Assembly: GCF_000716535.1 (NCBI RefSeq)
Contig: NZ_JNWV01000026.1
Location: forward strand, 74,339 to 138,338
Origin: Streptomyces flaveolus
GTDB taxonomy: Bacteria > Actinomycetota > Actinomycetes > Streptomycetales > Streptomycetaceae
Length of the DNA stretch: 64,000 nt
Direction: 5' to 3'
Position 1 is the first letter of the stretch, and each line of letters starts with the position of its first letter. The notes under the pieces are model-generated. The model saw only the letters and a list, made by a program, of their open reading frames with translations. It was not told where the DNA came from and made no database searches. The position numbers and the translations under genes are program-made. Of this stretch, positions 19,026 through 27,132 are shown piece by piece.

Positions 19026-20609
19026 TCACCCGTTCTCCTCGGGCTGCGGACGCCCGGTGTCCGAACGGGCACCACCGTTCGTGGCCTCACCTGACCCCGC
19101 CGCACGCGTGCGCGTGGTGATCCGGCTGTGGGTCCCGGGCCCGGAGGCCTCGGTGGCGGACGGCCGGGGGCGGGTGTCGGTCGGCCTCCGTCGGCCTCCC
19201 TTCGCGCGGGCCGCCTGACGGCCGTCGTCGCCGCCCGCGTTGCGCACCCGGCGCCGTCGTTGCCTGCCCGTCCGGGAGCCGGGCTCGGCGCTCGGTTCGT
19301 CCGCCTGGATGCCGGCTGCGGGTGCCGGGGTCGGAGCCTGCGGGGGTTCGGTGAGGGCGGTCCGCGGGGGGTCGGTGAGAGCGGTCCGCGGTGCCGGATC
19401 CGTTCGCTCCGTGGCCCCCGTCGTCGTGTGCCGTGCGCTCTCCGTGCGCAGGCAGCGGCGGACCGCCTCGGGGTCGAGCCCCTCGTTGCAGGCCTGGTGC
19501 AGCAGGCGGGCGAAGAGGTACTCGGGATCGGCAGCCAGGGCCATGGCCAGCGCCTCCCTCGCCTCCAGTTCGTCCCCCATGGACCAGGCGACCCAGCCCG
19601 CGAGGGTCAGTGGTGCGGCGGCGTGCTCACCGTAGGGACCGACGCAGCGGCGGGCCAGGGCGCGCCAGAGCCGGAGCGCCGGACCGGCCTCGTCCCCTTC
19701 CATCCAGGCGGCGGCCTTGTCGCGGGTCGTACGGTCCTGGAGCCCGAGGATCAGGGTGGCCGCCTCGTCGTGCGCGAGGAGGTTGTCGTCGCGCACGTCC
19801 GCCGGATGCGCGCCGGAGACCGGAGCCGCTGTGCCGTAGCGACGAATGATCCGCTCGGCCAGGTCCAGGGTCTCCTCCGCCACCTCCTGGCGGGCCGTCT
19901 CGTCCAGGAGGCGGGGCACCAGGCTCATGCCGGCCGCGTCCAGGGCGATCTCCTGCTCCAGCGCCGCGGTGCTCTCCCACGGCTGCAACCTGGCGCGCAG
20001 CTCCCGGAGTGTGCCGCGCACCTGGATGCCGGCGTAGGTGGCTGCCGCGGCGAGCACGGACGTGCCGGGAAGGCCCATCGGCGAGCCGTCTTCGGGGCAG
20101 CAGCCCTTGACCGGGCAGCAGTACGACCAGTAACGGCCGTCGGAGATGCACAGGGCTTCGATGACCGGCACGTCGAGGTTGCCGCACTCGACGCGCATCA
20201 GGTGGGCCAGCCTCTCCAGCCGCCGTTTGACGTCCCGGCCGGACTCTCCCGGGCCCGGTTCCTGGCACACGTAGGCCACCATCCGCTCGGGCCGGGCACC
20301 GCGCCGTTCGCTGCCCGTGACCAGGCCACGGGCCAGCTGCCGGGCGGCGGCTTCCCAGTCCTCCTCATGCGCGGGGATGCCGAGCCGGGCCCGGCCTCCG
20401 AACCTGCCGCGGCCCGCGTGGTCGTGCAGGGCGACGAGCACCATGCTGTCCTCCGGGCGGTAGCCGAGGAGGTAGGGCAGGGCGTCGGCCAGCTCGGCCG
20501 GGGTGCGCAGCGTGACCTGCGTGGCGTGGTCGGACGGTCCGATCGACGGCTCCTGCCCCGAGATGTCGTTGCTTTCGAAGGGTCCTGTGGTTTCGCTGTG
20601 ATTCGTCAT
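19026..20609 (-). CDS. DUF4192 domain protein
   Basis: 527 aa. The DUF4192 domain runs from about residue 25 to 400, opening with QVTLRTPAELADALPYLLGY and RPEDSMVLVAL and containing SDGRYWSYCCPVKGCCPEDG, a CC...CC cluster that could bind metal. The C-terminal 120 residues are Pro/Thr/Arg-rich and low complexity. ATG at 20609 is chosen (MTNHSETTG); the upstream extension is not conserved-looking. DUF4192 has no established function. It is divergent from the RecQ-like helicase with a 143-bp shared upstream region. Confidence 0.82.
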   Translation of the reverse strand: MTNHSETTGPFESNDISGQEPSIGPSDHATQVTLRTPAELADALPYLLGYRPEDSMVLVALHDHAGRGRFGGRARLGIPAHEEDWEAAARQLARGLVTGSERRGARPERMVAYVCQEPGPGESGRDVKRRLERLAHLMRVECGNLDVPVIEALCISDGRYWSYCCPVKGCCPEDGSPMGLPGTSVLAAAATYAGIQVRGTLRELRARLQPWESTAALEQEIALDAAGMSLVPRLLDETARQEVAEETLDLAERIIRRYGTAAPVSGAHPADVRDDNLLAHDEAATLILGLQDRTTRDKAAAWMEGDEAGPALRLWRALARRCVGPYGEHAAAPLTLAGWVAWSMGDELEAREALAMALAADPEYLFARLLHQACNEGLDPEAVRRCLRTESARHTTTGATERTDPAPRTALTDPPRTALTEPPQAPTPAPAAGIQADEPSAEPGSRTGRQRRRRVRNAGGDDGRQAARAKGGRRRPTDTRPRPSATEASGPGTHSRITTRTRAAGSGEATNGGARSDTGRPQPEENG

Positions 20610-20752
20610 GCGCCGACGATCTCGCGGATCTTGAGATTCCGGTTGAGCCTGTGGATAAGTCGAATCAGGGACACGACAAAGCCGCCCCTCGTTGTCCACA
20701 GCCTCGGCCCGGGCCCGCCCGTTTGTCGGTCCCGTCCTGTTGTATGGGTCGC

Positions 20753-22918
20753 ATGGAGCACACGAGCAACGCGGATCTCCGGGCACAGGCGGACGCCGTC
20801 CTCGCCCGGCTCGTCGGGGATGCCACGGGCGCGGCCCGGCTGCGCGAGGACCAGTGGCGGGCGATCGAGGCACTGGTCGCGGACCGGCGCCGCGCCCTGG
20901 TCGTGCAGCGCACGGGATGGGGCAAGTCCGCGGTGTACTTCGTGGCGACCTCGCTGCTGCGGGCCAGAGGAAGCGGGCCGACGGTGATCGTCTCGCCGCT
21001 GCTCGCGCTCATGCGCAACCAGGTGGACGCCGCCGGCCGGGCCGGTATCCACGCCCGGACCATCAACTCGGCCAACACCGAGGAGTGGGAGGCCGTCCAG
21101 GCCGAGATCGCGGCGGGCGACGTCGACGTGTTGCTCGTCTCGCCGGAGCGGCTGAACAATCCCGACTTCCGTGACCAGGTCCTGCCCAAGCTGTCCGCGG
21201 CCACCGGCCTGCTCGTCGTGGACGAGGCCCACTGCATCTCCGACTGGGGCCACGACTTCCGACCCGACTACCGCCGGCTGCGCACCATGCTCGGCGACCT
21301 CCCGCCCGGGGTCCCCGTATTGGCCACCACCGCCACGGCCAACGCGCGAGTGACCGCGGACGTCGCCGAGCAGCTCGGCACGGGCGGCACGTCCGACGCG
21401 CTGGTCCTGCGCGGCCCGCTGGACCGGGAGAGTCTGAGCCTCGGCGTGCTGCGGCTCCCGGACGCCGCGCACCGGATGGCCTGGCTCGCCGACCACCTGG
21501 ACGACCTGCCGGGCTCCGGCATCATCTACACGCTCACCGTGGCCGCCGCCGAGGAGGTCACCGCCTTCCTGCGGCAGCGCGGGCACGCCGTCGCCTCGTA
21601 CACGGGCAAGACGGAGAACGCCGAACGGCAGCAGGCCGAGGACGACCTGCTCGCCAACCGCGTCAAGGCCCTGGTCGCCACCTCGGCGCTCGGCATGGGC
21701 TTCGACAAGCCGGATCTCGGTTTCGTGGTCCATCTCGGCTCGCCCTCCTCCCCCATCGCCTACTACCAACAGGTCGGCAGGGCCGGCCGTGGTGTCGACC
21801 ACGCGGAGGTACTGCTGCTGCCGGGCAAGGAGGACGAGGCGATCTGGCAGTACTTCGCCTCGCTGGCCTTCCCCTCCGAGGATCTGGTCCGGCGCACCCT
21901 GGATGTCCTCGCCCGGGCGGACGGGCCCCTGTCCCTGCCCGCTCTGGAACCGCTGGTCGAGCTGCGGCGCTCACGCCTGGAGACCATGCTGAAGGTCCTC
22001 GACGTGGACGGAGCGGTGCGTCGCGTCAAGGGCGGCTGGATCGCGACCGGGCAGCCGTGGTCCTACGACGCCGAGCGCTACGCGTGGGTGGCCCGGCAGC
22101 GAGCGGCCGAACAGCAGGCGATGCGCGAGTACGCGACCACCACCGAGTGCCGGATGGAGTTCCTGCAACGCCAACTGGACGACGAGGGCGCCAAACCCTG
22201 TGGCCGCTGTGACAACTGTGCCGGTCCGCGCTTCACCTCCGGTCTGTCCCCTGCGGCCCTCGACGCGGCGCGGAGCGACCTGGGCCGCGCCGGAGTGGAA
22301 GTGGAGCCCCGCCGCATGTGGCCGACCGGCCTCCCGGCCATCGGCATCGACCTCAAGGGACGCATTCCGGCCGGGGAACAGGCCTCGCCCGGGCGGGCGC
22401 TGGGGCGTCTGTCGGACATCGGCTGGGGCAACCGCCTGCGTCCGCTGCTCGCGCCCCAGACGCCGGACGCCACGGTGCCGGACGACGTGGCGCGAGCTGT
22501 GGTGGATGTCCTGGCCGACTGGGCCCGAGGACCGGGCGGCTGGGCCTCCGGTGCGTCAGACGCCCCGCCCCGGCCGGTCGGCGTCGTCACCGTGGCCTCG
22601 CGCAGCCGGCCCCGGCTGATCCACTCCCTGGGTGCCCGGATCGCCGAGGTCGGCAGGCTCCCCCTGCTCGGCTCCGTGGAGTACGCCGGGGACGTTCCTC
22701 GGTCCTCACGCAGTAACAGCGCGCAGCGGCTCAAGGCCCTCGACGGCGCATTGACGGTGCCGCCCGAACTGGCGTCGGCACTCACGGAGGCGAACGGTCC
22801 GGTGCTGCTGATCGACGACTTCACGGAGACGGGCTGGACACTCGCGGTCGCGGCACGCCTGCTCCGGAAGTCCGGGGCGCGCGGGGTGTTGCCGCTGGTC
22901 CTCGCGGTTCAGGGGTGA
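20753..22918 (+). CDS. RecQ-type ATP-dependent DNA helicase with C-terminal phosphoribosyltransferase-like domain
   Basis: 721 aa. Motif I is TGWGKS (54-59) with Trp in place of the usual Gly/Ala. DEAH is at 157-160 in VVDEAHCISDWGHDFRPDYR. Motif III is ATTATANARV and motif VI QVGRAGRG. A RecQ zinc site follows: C466, then C483, C486 and C489, with Cx16Cx2Cx2C spacing. The last 200 residues do not look like WH/HRDC domains and end with LLIDDFTETGWT, a phosphoribosyltransferase PRPP-loop signature. ATG 20753 or 20744 could start it; neither has a ribosome binding site. It unwinds DNA in repair or recombination by family; the tail's role is unknown. Confidence 0.87.
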   Translation: MEHTSNADLRAQADAVLARLVGDATGAARLREDQWRAIEALVADRRRALVVQRTGWGKSAVYFVATSLLRARGSGPTVIVSPLLALMRNQVDAAGRAGIHARTINSANTEEWEAVQAEIAAGDVDVLLVSPERLNNPDFRDQVLPKLSAATGLLVVDEAHCISDWGHDFRPDYRRLRTMLGDLPPGVPVLATTATANARVTADVAEQLGTGGTSDALVLRGPLDRESLSLGVLRLPDAAHRMAWLADHLDDLPGSGIIYTLTVAAAEEVTAFLRQRGHAVASYTGKTENAERQQAEDDLLANRVKALVATSALGMGFDKPDLGFVVHLGSPSSPIAYYQQVGRAGRGVDHAEVLLLPGKEDEAIWQYFASLAFPSEDLVRRTLDVLARADGPLSLPALEPLVELRRSRLETMLKVLDVDGAVRRVKGGWIATGQPWSYDAERYAWVARQRAAEQQAMREYATTTECRMEFLQRQLDDEGAKPCGRCDNCAGPRFTSGLSPAALDAARSDLGRAGVEVEPRRMWPTGLPAIGIDLKGRIPAGEQASPGRALGRLSDIGWGNRLRPLLAPQTPDATVPDDVARAVVDVLADWARGPGGWASGASDAPPRPVGVVTVASRSRPRLIHSLGARIAEVGRLPLLGSVEYAGDVPRSSRSNSAQRLKALDGALTVPPELASALTEANGPVLLIDDFTETGWTLAVAARLLRKSGARGVLPLVLAVQG

Positions 22919-23311
22919 CAGACGTGTCGGCACCGGTTCTCGTCGTCCCGGGGTACAGACGTGCCGCGGCCCCTTCTCGTCGTCCGGGGGTAAAGACGCG
23001 TCACGACCACCTGTCACCGTCCGGGGGCATACAGACGCATCACGACCACTTGTCGCCATCCGGGGGCACCGACGCGTCACAACCACTTCTCGCCATCCGG
23101 GGACACAGAGGCCCCACAACCCCTGTCGCCATCCGGGGGTACAGACACCCCACGACCACTTCTCGCCCTCCGGGGACCCCGACGTACCGGTGTTACGTCT
23201 CGCCGGCCAGGGATGAGCGTGGTGTCGCCACCGATTTTCGCCATCCGGGGATGACCGACGTGCCACCGCCCGCTCTCGCCTCCCCGGGCTGATCGGCGTG
23301 TTGCCACCGGA
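22872..23311 (+). repeat. Degenerate 37-bp tandem repeat array, about 12 units
   Basis: Unit starts marked by CCGGGG-like cores fall at 22872, 22910, 22948, 22984, 23021, 23060, 23097, 23133, 23170, 23207, 23245 and 23284, a period of 36-39 bp. Typical content after the core is (T/C)ACAGACGC, then CACGACCACT, then CTCGCCAT. The first one or two units are the last codons of the recQ-like gene, so the array appears to have grown from its 3' end. The period is not a multiple of three, so an open frame across it (22915-23292) is not taken as a gene. No spacers: not CRISPR. Confidence 0.85.
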
Positions 23312-23596
23312 CTCCACAGCTCAGGAACGTCCGCGCAGCTCTCACGGCGGCCCGGCAGGCGGCGGCCGGACACCTCGGGCGTCATCAGCCGAACCTTTGG
23401 GTAGGGATATAAGCCACGCACCACCAGATAACAGTCGGCGGTGCCAATTGCTCGTTGCCGCAGCCAAGTTCGACAGGAAGAATTGAGGTCCGCTCCCCGC
23501 ACGGCTCGTCCGTGGTCCGGTTGGGCTCCGCTGCGGTGCGCGCTCCCCCGAATCCGACCTCGCCCGCAGTGTGGGCGCGTAGCCGAAGGGAGGAAC
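23312..23596. other. Intergenic region before the next hypothetical gene
   Basis: About 285 bp without a gene. AT-richer patches (GGATATAAG near 23407, CAGATAAC near 23427) suggest promoter elements for the following gene, but no -35/-10 pair was settled. Confidence 0.4.
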
Positions 23597-24217
23597 GTGA
23601 CCTTCGGATTCGCCTCGTCCTCGGCGGCCTCGTTGTCGACGTCCACGTCCACCACTTCCGCCAGTCGCCTGCTCGAGCCGGCCGAGTGGGCCGCTGCCGG
23701 TATCCCTCTGCTGCGCAACCCCCGTGAGGTCGTCAGCGGGCTGCACGCCCGCCATCATCCGAAGCCGCTCACGGCGATCGTGGCGGTTCTGGACCCGGAC
23801 GAGCGGCTGCGGGCCAGCGCCTCGTTCATACGCCGTCCGGCTGCTGCCGACGGCTGGATGTTCCGCAACGCGCTGCTGGCGCAGTTGCGCCGGGTGATTC
23901 CGCACGACCTCCGCCGCCGCACCCCCGTGCGCACGGCCGTCCTGCTCTACTGCCGTGAAGGCGACGCGCGTTGGACCGAGGAGGACGGCGCCTGGATGTG
24001 GGGGCTGCGCGATGCCTGCACACTGCACGGGCTGCGCTGCGGGGCGTACATCACGCTGACGCATGACGGCTGGCAGGTGCTCGGCGAGGGGCGCGGCGGA
24101 CGCCGGCCCAACGCGCACTCGGCACCCGAGCCCTTCGCCACGTCGGAGGCCCCGCCGCTCATACCGCGCAGCGGTGGCCCGGTCTCCGAGGTGCTGCGCC
24201 GAGCTGCGGCTCGCTGA
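23597..24217 (+). CDS. Conserved hypothetical protein, possible degenerate RadC/JAB-like fold
   Basis: 206 aa. GTG at 23597 has GGGAGG directly upstream, which fixes the start. The Ser/Thr-rich first 25 residues are followed by a compact domain: LHARHHPKPLTAIVAVLDPD, then ALLAQLRRVIPHDLR, RTAVLLYCREGDARWTEEDG and RDACTLHGLRCGAYITLTHD. The alternation of strands and helices recalls RadC/JAB-type domains but the metal motif is not present, so this is only a suggestion. The last 45 residues are low complexity. No functional partner nearby. Confidence 0.75.
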   Translation: MTFGFASSSAASLSTSTSTTSASRLLEPAEWAAAGIPLLRNPREVVSGLHARHHPKPLTAIVAVLDPDERLRASASFIRRPAAADGWMFRNALLAQLRRVIPHDLRRRTPVRTAVLLYCREGDARWTEEDGAWMWGLRDACTLHGLRCGAYITLTHDGWQVLGEGRGGRRPNAHSAPEPFATSEAPPLIPRSGGPVSEVLRRAAAR

Positions 24218-24838
24218 GTTCGACTGCGCCGTGCGCCGGCGGCGGTTTGACGGTTCCTGCCGCCGACCGGAACGGCACGAACGTACGACAGCCGGGGCGC
24301 CCGATCGCCGTGACCGACCGGGCTTCACGAACGCCACATCCAGCCGGGCCGCACCAACGCAACGGCCGGCCGGGCCGCACGAAGCATGTGACCTATCGGC
24401 AGTCGGTGCGCAGAGTGCCCAGGATGCCCGAGGTGCGATGCCCGAGCCGAGCCGTCGGCCGTCGCATGCGGTGCCGAGAACACACGCGGGCCACGCGTTG
24501 AGCCGGGGCACACGAGGCCCACTCCAGCCGGATCAACTGCAGGAGCAGCCCGGCGCGGTCGCCTTGGCCACGGCTACAGCCTCGGCCACGGCTACGGCCA
24601 CACAGGCCGGAACGCGCCGTCCGACCTACATGCGTCCGCCGCTGTGACGACCTGGACCAGGCATGCCGGACCCTCCGCGCCCCTCTCTGGCGTGCCCCGC
24701 CCTCAAGCGGTCACCCGGAGAGCCGCGCCGTCAGTAGCGCCGCCGCGGCCCGCCCGCGGGCACGCCAAATGCCGCACCGTGCGGATCCCGCCGGAGCGGC
24801 CCCTCGGCACCCTGGTGCCCTGAGGTGCCGGACGCGGC
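24218..24838. other. 621-bp gene-free stretch
   Basis: Intergenic between convergent genes. It contains short direct repeats such as GCCACGGCTAC (near 24566 and 24590) and several CCGGGCCGCAC-like copies near 24340-24383. Open frames through it are Arg/Pro/Thr-rich with no recognisable domain. No strong terminator hairpin seen. Confidence 0.45.
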
Positions 24839-25471
24839 TCAGACGCCGGTGCCCAGCACCGAGTTGATCTGCTGCGGGTCGCCGCAGACGACCAGCAGGG
24901 CACCGGCCCGGGAGTGGGCCAGCGGAAGGGCGGTCGCAGCGGCGGAGGCGGGTCCTCCGTTGACGGCCACGACGACCACCGGGCGGGACGCGGCGCGGGA
25001 GGCCACGGTGGCATCCGCGTAGAAGACGTCGTCACCGGCGTCATGCTGCGCCCAGTAGGACGTCTCGCCGAACGACAGCTCGTGCTCGGCCCACGGATGC
25101 TGGGCACCAGTGGTGATCACGAGCACGTCGCCGGGGGCACGGCCCGAGTCCAGGAGCAGGTCCACGGCCTCCTCCGCGGCGTCGAGCGCGCCCTCGGCCG
25201 AGGCCGGGATCAGCTGGATCTGGGGGCTCGCCGCGGTGGCGGCGGGAGCGGCCGGGCCGGAGGGGCCAGGCTTGGCCGGAGCCACGTCACGCGGCGTGCG
25301 CTGCACCGGCGGCGTGGGCCGCAGAGGGCCGGGACGACCGGGGCGGGACGGAGCCGCGGGGCGGGGGCCGGGTACGGGGCGGGGGGTCGGCGCGGTACGG
25401 CCGCTGGCCGGAGTGGCGCGGGGACCCTGGGCACTCTCGTGAATCTGAGGCTCCTCGGGAATGAGAGGCAT
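24839..25471 (-). CDS. Hypothetical protein with a helicase-C-like tail
   Basis: 210 aa. ATG at 25471 (MPLIPEEPQIHES) is used; longer starts exist and no ribosome binding site decides. Residues 15-90 are Pro/Arg/Gly-rich and look disordered. The C-terminal 110 residues form a domain: GALDAAEEAVDLLLDSGRAP, DVLVITTGAQHPWAEHELSF, then VVAVNGGPASAAATALPLAH, SRAGALLVVCGDPQQINSVL. The last segment resembles the end of UvrD/RecD-type helicases (a VNG-type motif VI region), but there is no Walker A. It is followed 68 bp upstream by rnhB on the same strand. Function unknown. Confidence 0.75.
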   Translation of the reverse strand: MPLIPEEPQIHESAQGPRATPASGRTAPTPRPVPGPRPAAPSRPGRPGPLRPTPPVQRTPRDVAPAKPGPSGPAAPAATAASPQIQLIPASAEGALDAAEEAVDLLLDSGRAPGDVLVITTGAQHPWAEHELSFGETSYWAQHDAGDDVFYADATVASRAASRPVVVVAVNGGPASAAATALPLAHSRAGALLVVCGDPQQINSVLGTGV

Positions 25472-25539
25472 GAGCTGATATTTATCAAACGTTGGTGCGG
25501 TGCGGATGACCGGGTGGCACATCAGTGCGAGCGGAACCG

Positions 25540-26241
25540 TCAGAATTCGAGAGCGAGCTGGCCCTCGATTTCCGGAACGCTTCCGTCCGCCCAGCTGCGG
25601 ACCTTCTTGAGGTGCCGCCACTGAGGCAACGCATCAAGATACGCCCACGACAATCGGTGGTGCGGGGTGGGCCCCCACTCCTCCAGTGCGGCCTTGTGCA
25701 CGGGCGACGGATACCCGGCGTTGTCCGCGAATCCGAAGTCTGCATGGTCGATACCCAGTTCGGCCATCATTTTGTCGCGCTGGACCTTGGCGATCACCGA
25801 CGCCGCCGCGACGGCCACACACGACCGATCACCCTTGATCACCGTGCGTACCTGCCAGGGGTCGCCGAGGTAGTCGTGCTTCCCGTCGAGGATCACGGCG
25901 TCGGGTCGGACAGGCAGGGCGTCCAGGGCGCGGATCGCGGCGAGCCGCAGCGCGGCCGTCATCCCCAGGTCGTCGATCTCCTCCGGGGAAGCATGCCCCA
26001 GCGCGTAGGCCGTCACCCATGACTGCAGGATCAGGGCGAGTTCCGTACGCCGCTTGATGGTCAGCAGCTTGGAGTCCGTCAGCCCCTCGGGCGGTCGGCG
26101 GAGTCCGGTGATCGCCGCGCAGACGGTGACGGGCCCGGCCCAGGCGCCGCGCCCCACCTCGTCGACACCGGCAATGACCTTCGCTCCGGTCGTGGCGCGC
26201 AGGGAGCGCTCGACGGTGTGAGTAGGTGGTTCGTACGGCAT
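25540..26241 (-). CDS. rnhB: Ribonuclease HII
   Basis: 233 aa. RNase HII motifs: [15 protein letters not shown] (D27, E28), [16 protein letters not shown] (D119) and [15 protein letters not shown], then [20 protein letters not shown]. These give the DEDD metal site. It nicks the RNA strand of RNA-DNA hybrids and removes single ribonucleotides from DNA, in the cytoplasm. ATG at 26241 ([11 protein letters not shown]) has AAGGG a few bases upstream; a longer frame adds 20 unlikely residues. Probably cotranscribed with the hypothetical gene that follows it. Confidence 0.93.
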   Translation of the reverse strand: MPYEPPTHTVERSLRATTGAKVIAGVDEVGRGAWAGPVTVCAAITGLRRPPEGLTDSKLLTIKRRTELALILQSWVTAYALGHASPEEIDDLGMTAALRLAAIRALDALPVRPDAVILDGKHDYLGDPWQVRTVIKGDRSCVAVAAASVIAKVQRDKMMAELGIDHADFGFADNAGYPSPVHKAALEEWGPTPHHRLSWAYLDALPQWRHLKKVRSWADGSVPEIEGQLALEF

Positions 26242-26322
26242 GGCGCCCTTAGCGTACGCCGCCGGGATCGCCTCGCGACACCCCGGCCCTCCGGCCGACA
26301 CCGGGAGTACCGACGCGGCGGC

Positions 26323-26946
26323 TCAGGCCTTGTAGGGCCGCAGCAGCGGGAGCATCAACTGGTCGATCATCTCTTCCAGATCTCCATCACTCCATTCGCT
26401 GGCGCACATCTTCGACCGGTACATCATCATGGCCGGGATGGCATCGAAGACGTACCCGTTGGCCGCGTCCGATCGAACCTCCCCTCGCTCTATTCCACGA
26501 GTGATGACCTCGCGGAGCAGCTTGACGGTCGGCTCCACCACGGTCCCGACGATCACTCCTTCGAAGCGCCCCACCTGCACGTGATCGCACTCGTGAATTA
26601 CCGAGCGCAGCGCGAGGCCGGGCCGCGAGTACATGATCTGCCGCACCAATCGGCACAGGGTGAGCAGGTCCTCGCGCACGCTCCCGAGGTCCGGGGCCTT
26701 CTCCACCCGGGGCAGTCCGGACACCAGGGCGTCGGCGACCAGATCCTCCTTGGAGGGCCAGCGGCGATAGACCGCGGCCTTGCCGGTCTGGGCGCCGGCC
26801 GCGACGCCCTCCATGGTCAGCCCCTTCCAGCCGACCGTGCTGAGCTGCTCCAGAGCGGCGTCCAGGATCGCGCGCTCCAGCACCGCACCGCGCCGACGAG
26901 GGGAAGCCGTCCGGTCAGGGGCGGCCGTCCAGCGCGAGGTAACCAT
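26323..26946 (-). CDS. TetR-family repressor of the adjacent MFS exporter
   Basis: 207 aa. N-terminal TetR helix-turn-helix at about residues 22-66 (GWKGLTMEGVAAGAQTGKAA, then VYRRWPSKEDLVADAL) and a variable helical ligand domain. ATG at 26946 has TTGGAG 8 nt upstream. Divergent from the MFS gene across a 186-bp gap holding two near-identical 20-bp palindromes, the classic layout of a self-regulating repressor controlling an efflux pump. The ligand is unknown. Confidence 0.92.
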   Translation of the reverse strand: MVTSRWTAAPDRTASPRRRGAVLERAILDAALEQLSTVGWKGLTMEGVAAGAQTGKAAVYRRWPSKEDLVADALVSGLPRVEKAPDLGSVREDLLTLCRLVRQIMYSRPGLALRSVIHECDHVQVGRFEGVIVGTVVEPTVKLLREVITRGIERGEVRSDAANGYVFDAIPAMMMYRSKMCASEWSDGDLEEMIDQLMLPLLRPYKA

Positions 26947-27041
26947 CTGAGTTTCTCCAACATGCAAGGGAAGCGGGGGGTTCCGGGGGGAGTGACGCCA
27001 CACCGCAGCAACAGGGGGACGCGGAACGTGGCTCACGATTA

Positions 27042-27061
27042 AGTGAACGCTTGCGTTCACT
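27042..27061. promoter_or_regulatory. TetR operator 1
   Basis: AGTGAACGC-TT-GCGTTCACT, 9-bp arms around two central bases. It lies on the tetR side of the divergent gap, 48 bp from the second copy. Confidence 0.8.
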
Positions 27062-27089
27062 GTTGGGGACTCACTACCGTGGACGCGGA

Positions 27090-27109
27090 AGTGAACGCAT
27101 GCGTTCACT
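27090..27109. promoter_or_regulatory. TetR operator 2
   Basis: AGTGAACGCATGCGTTCACT, a perfect 20-bp palindrome, 24 bp before the MFS start codon. It differs from operator 1 at a single central base. Confidence 0.82.
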
Positions 27110-27132
27110 AAAGCCTTTATGGGGGATCCACA

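Noticed and set aside
22915..23292. Open frame starting at the recQ stop and covering the repeat array
   Set aside because: The repeat period of about 37 bp is not a multiple of three, so successive units are read in different frames; not a real protein repeat.
22872..23311. CRISPR array
   Set aside because: Units are contiguous and degenerate, with no unique spacers between conserved repeats and no cas genes.
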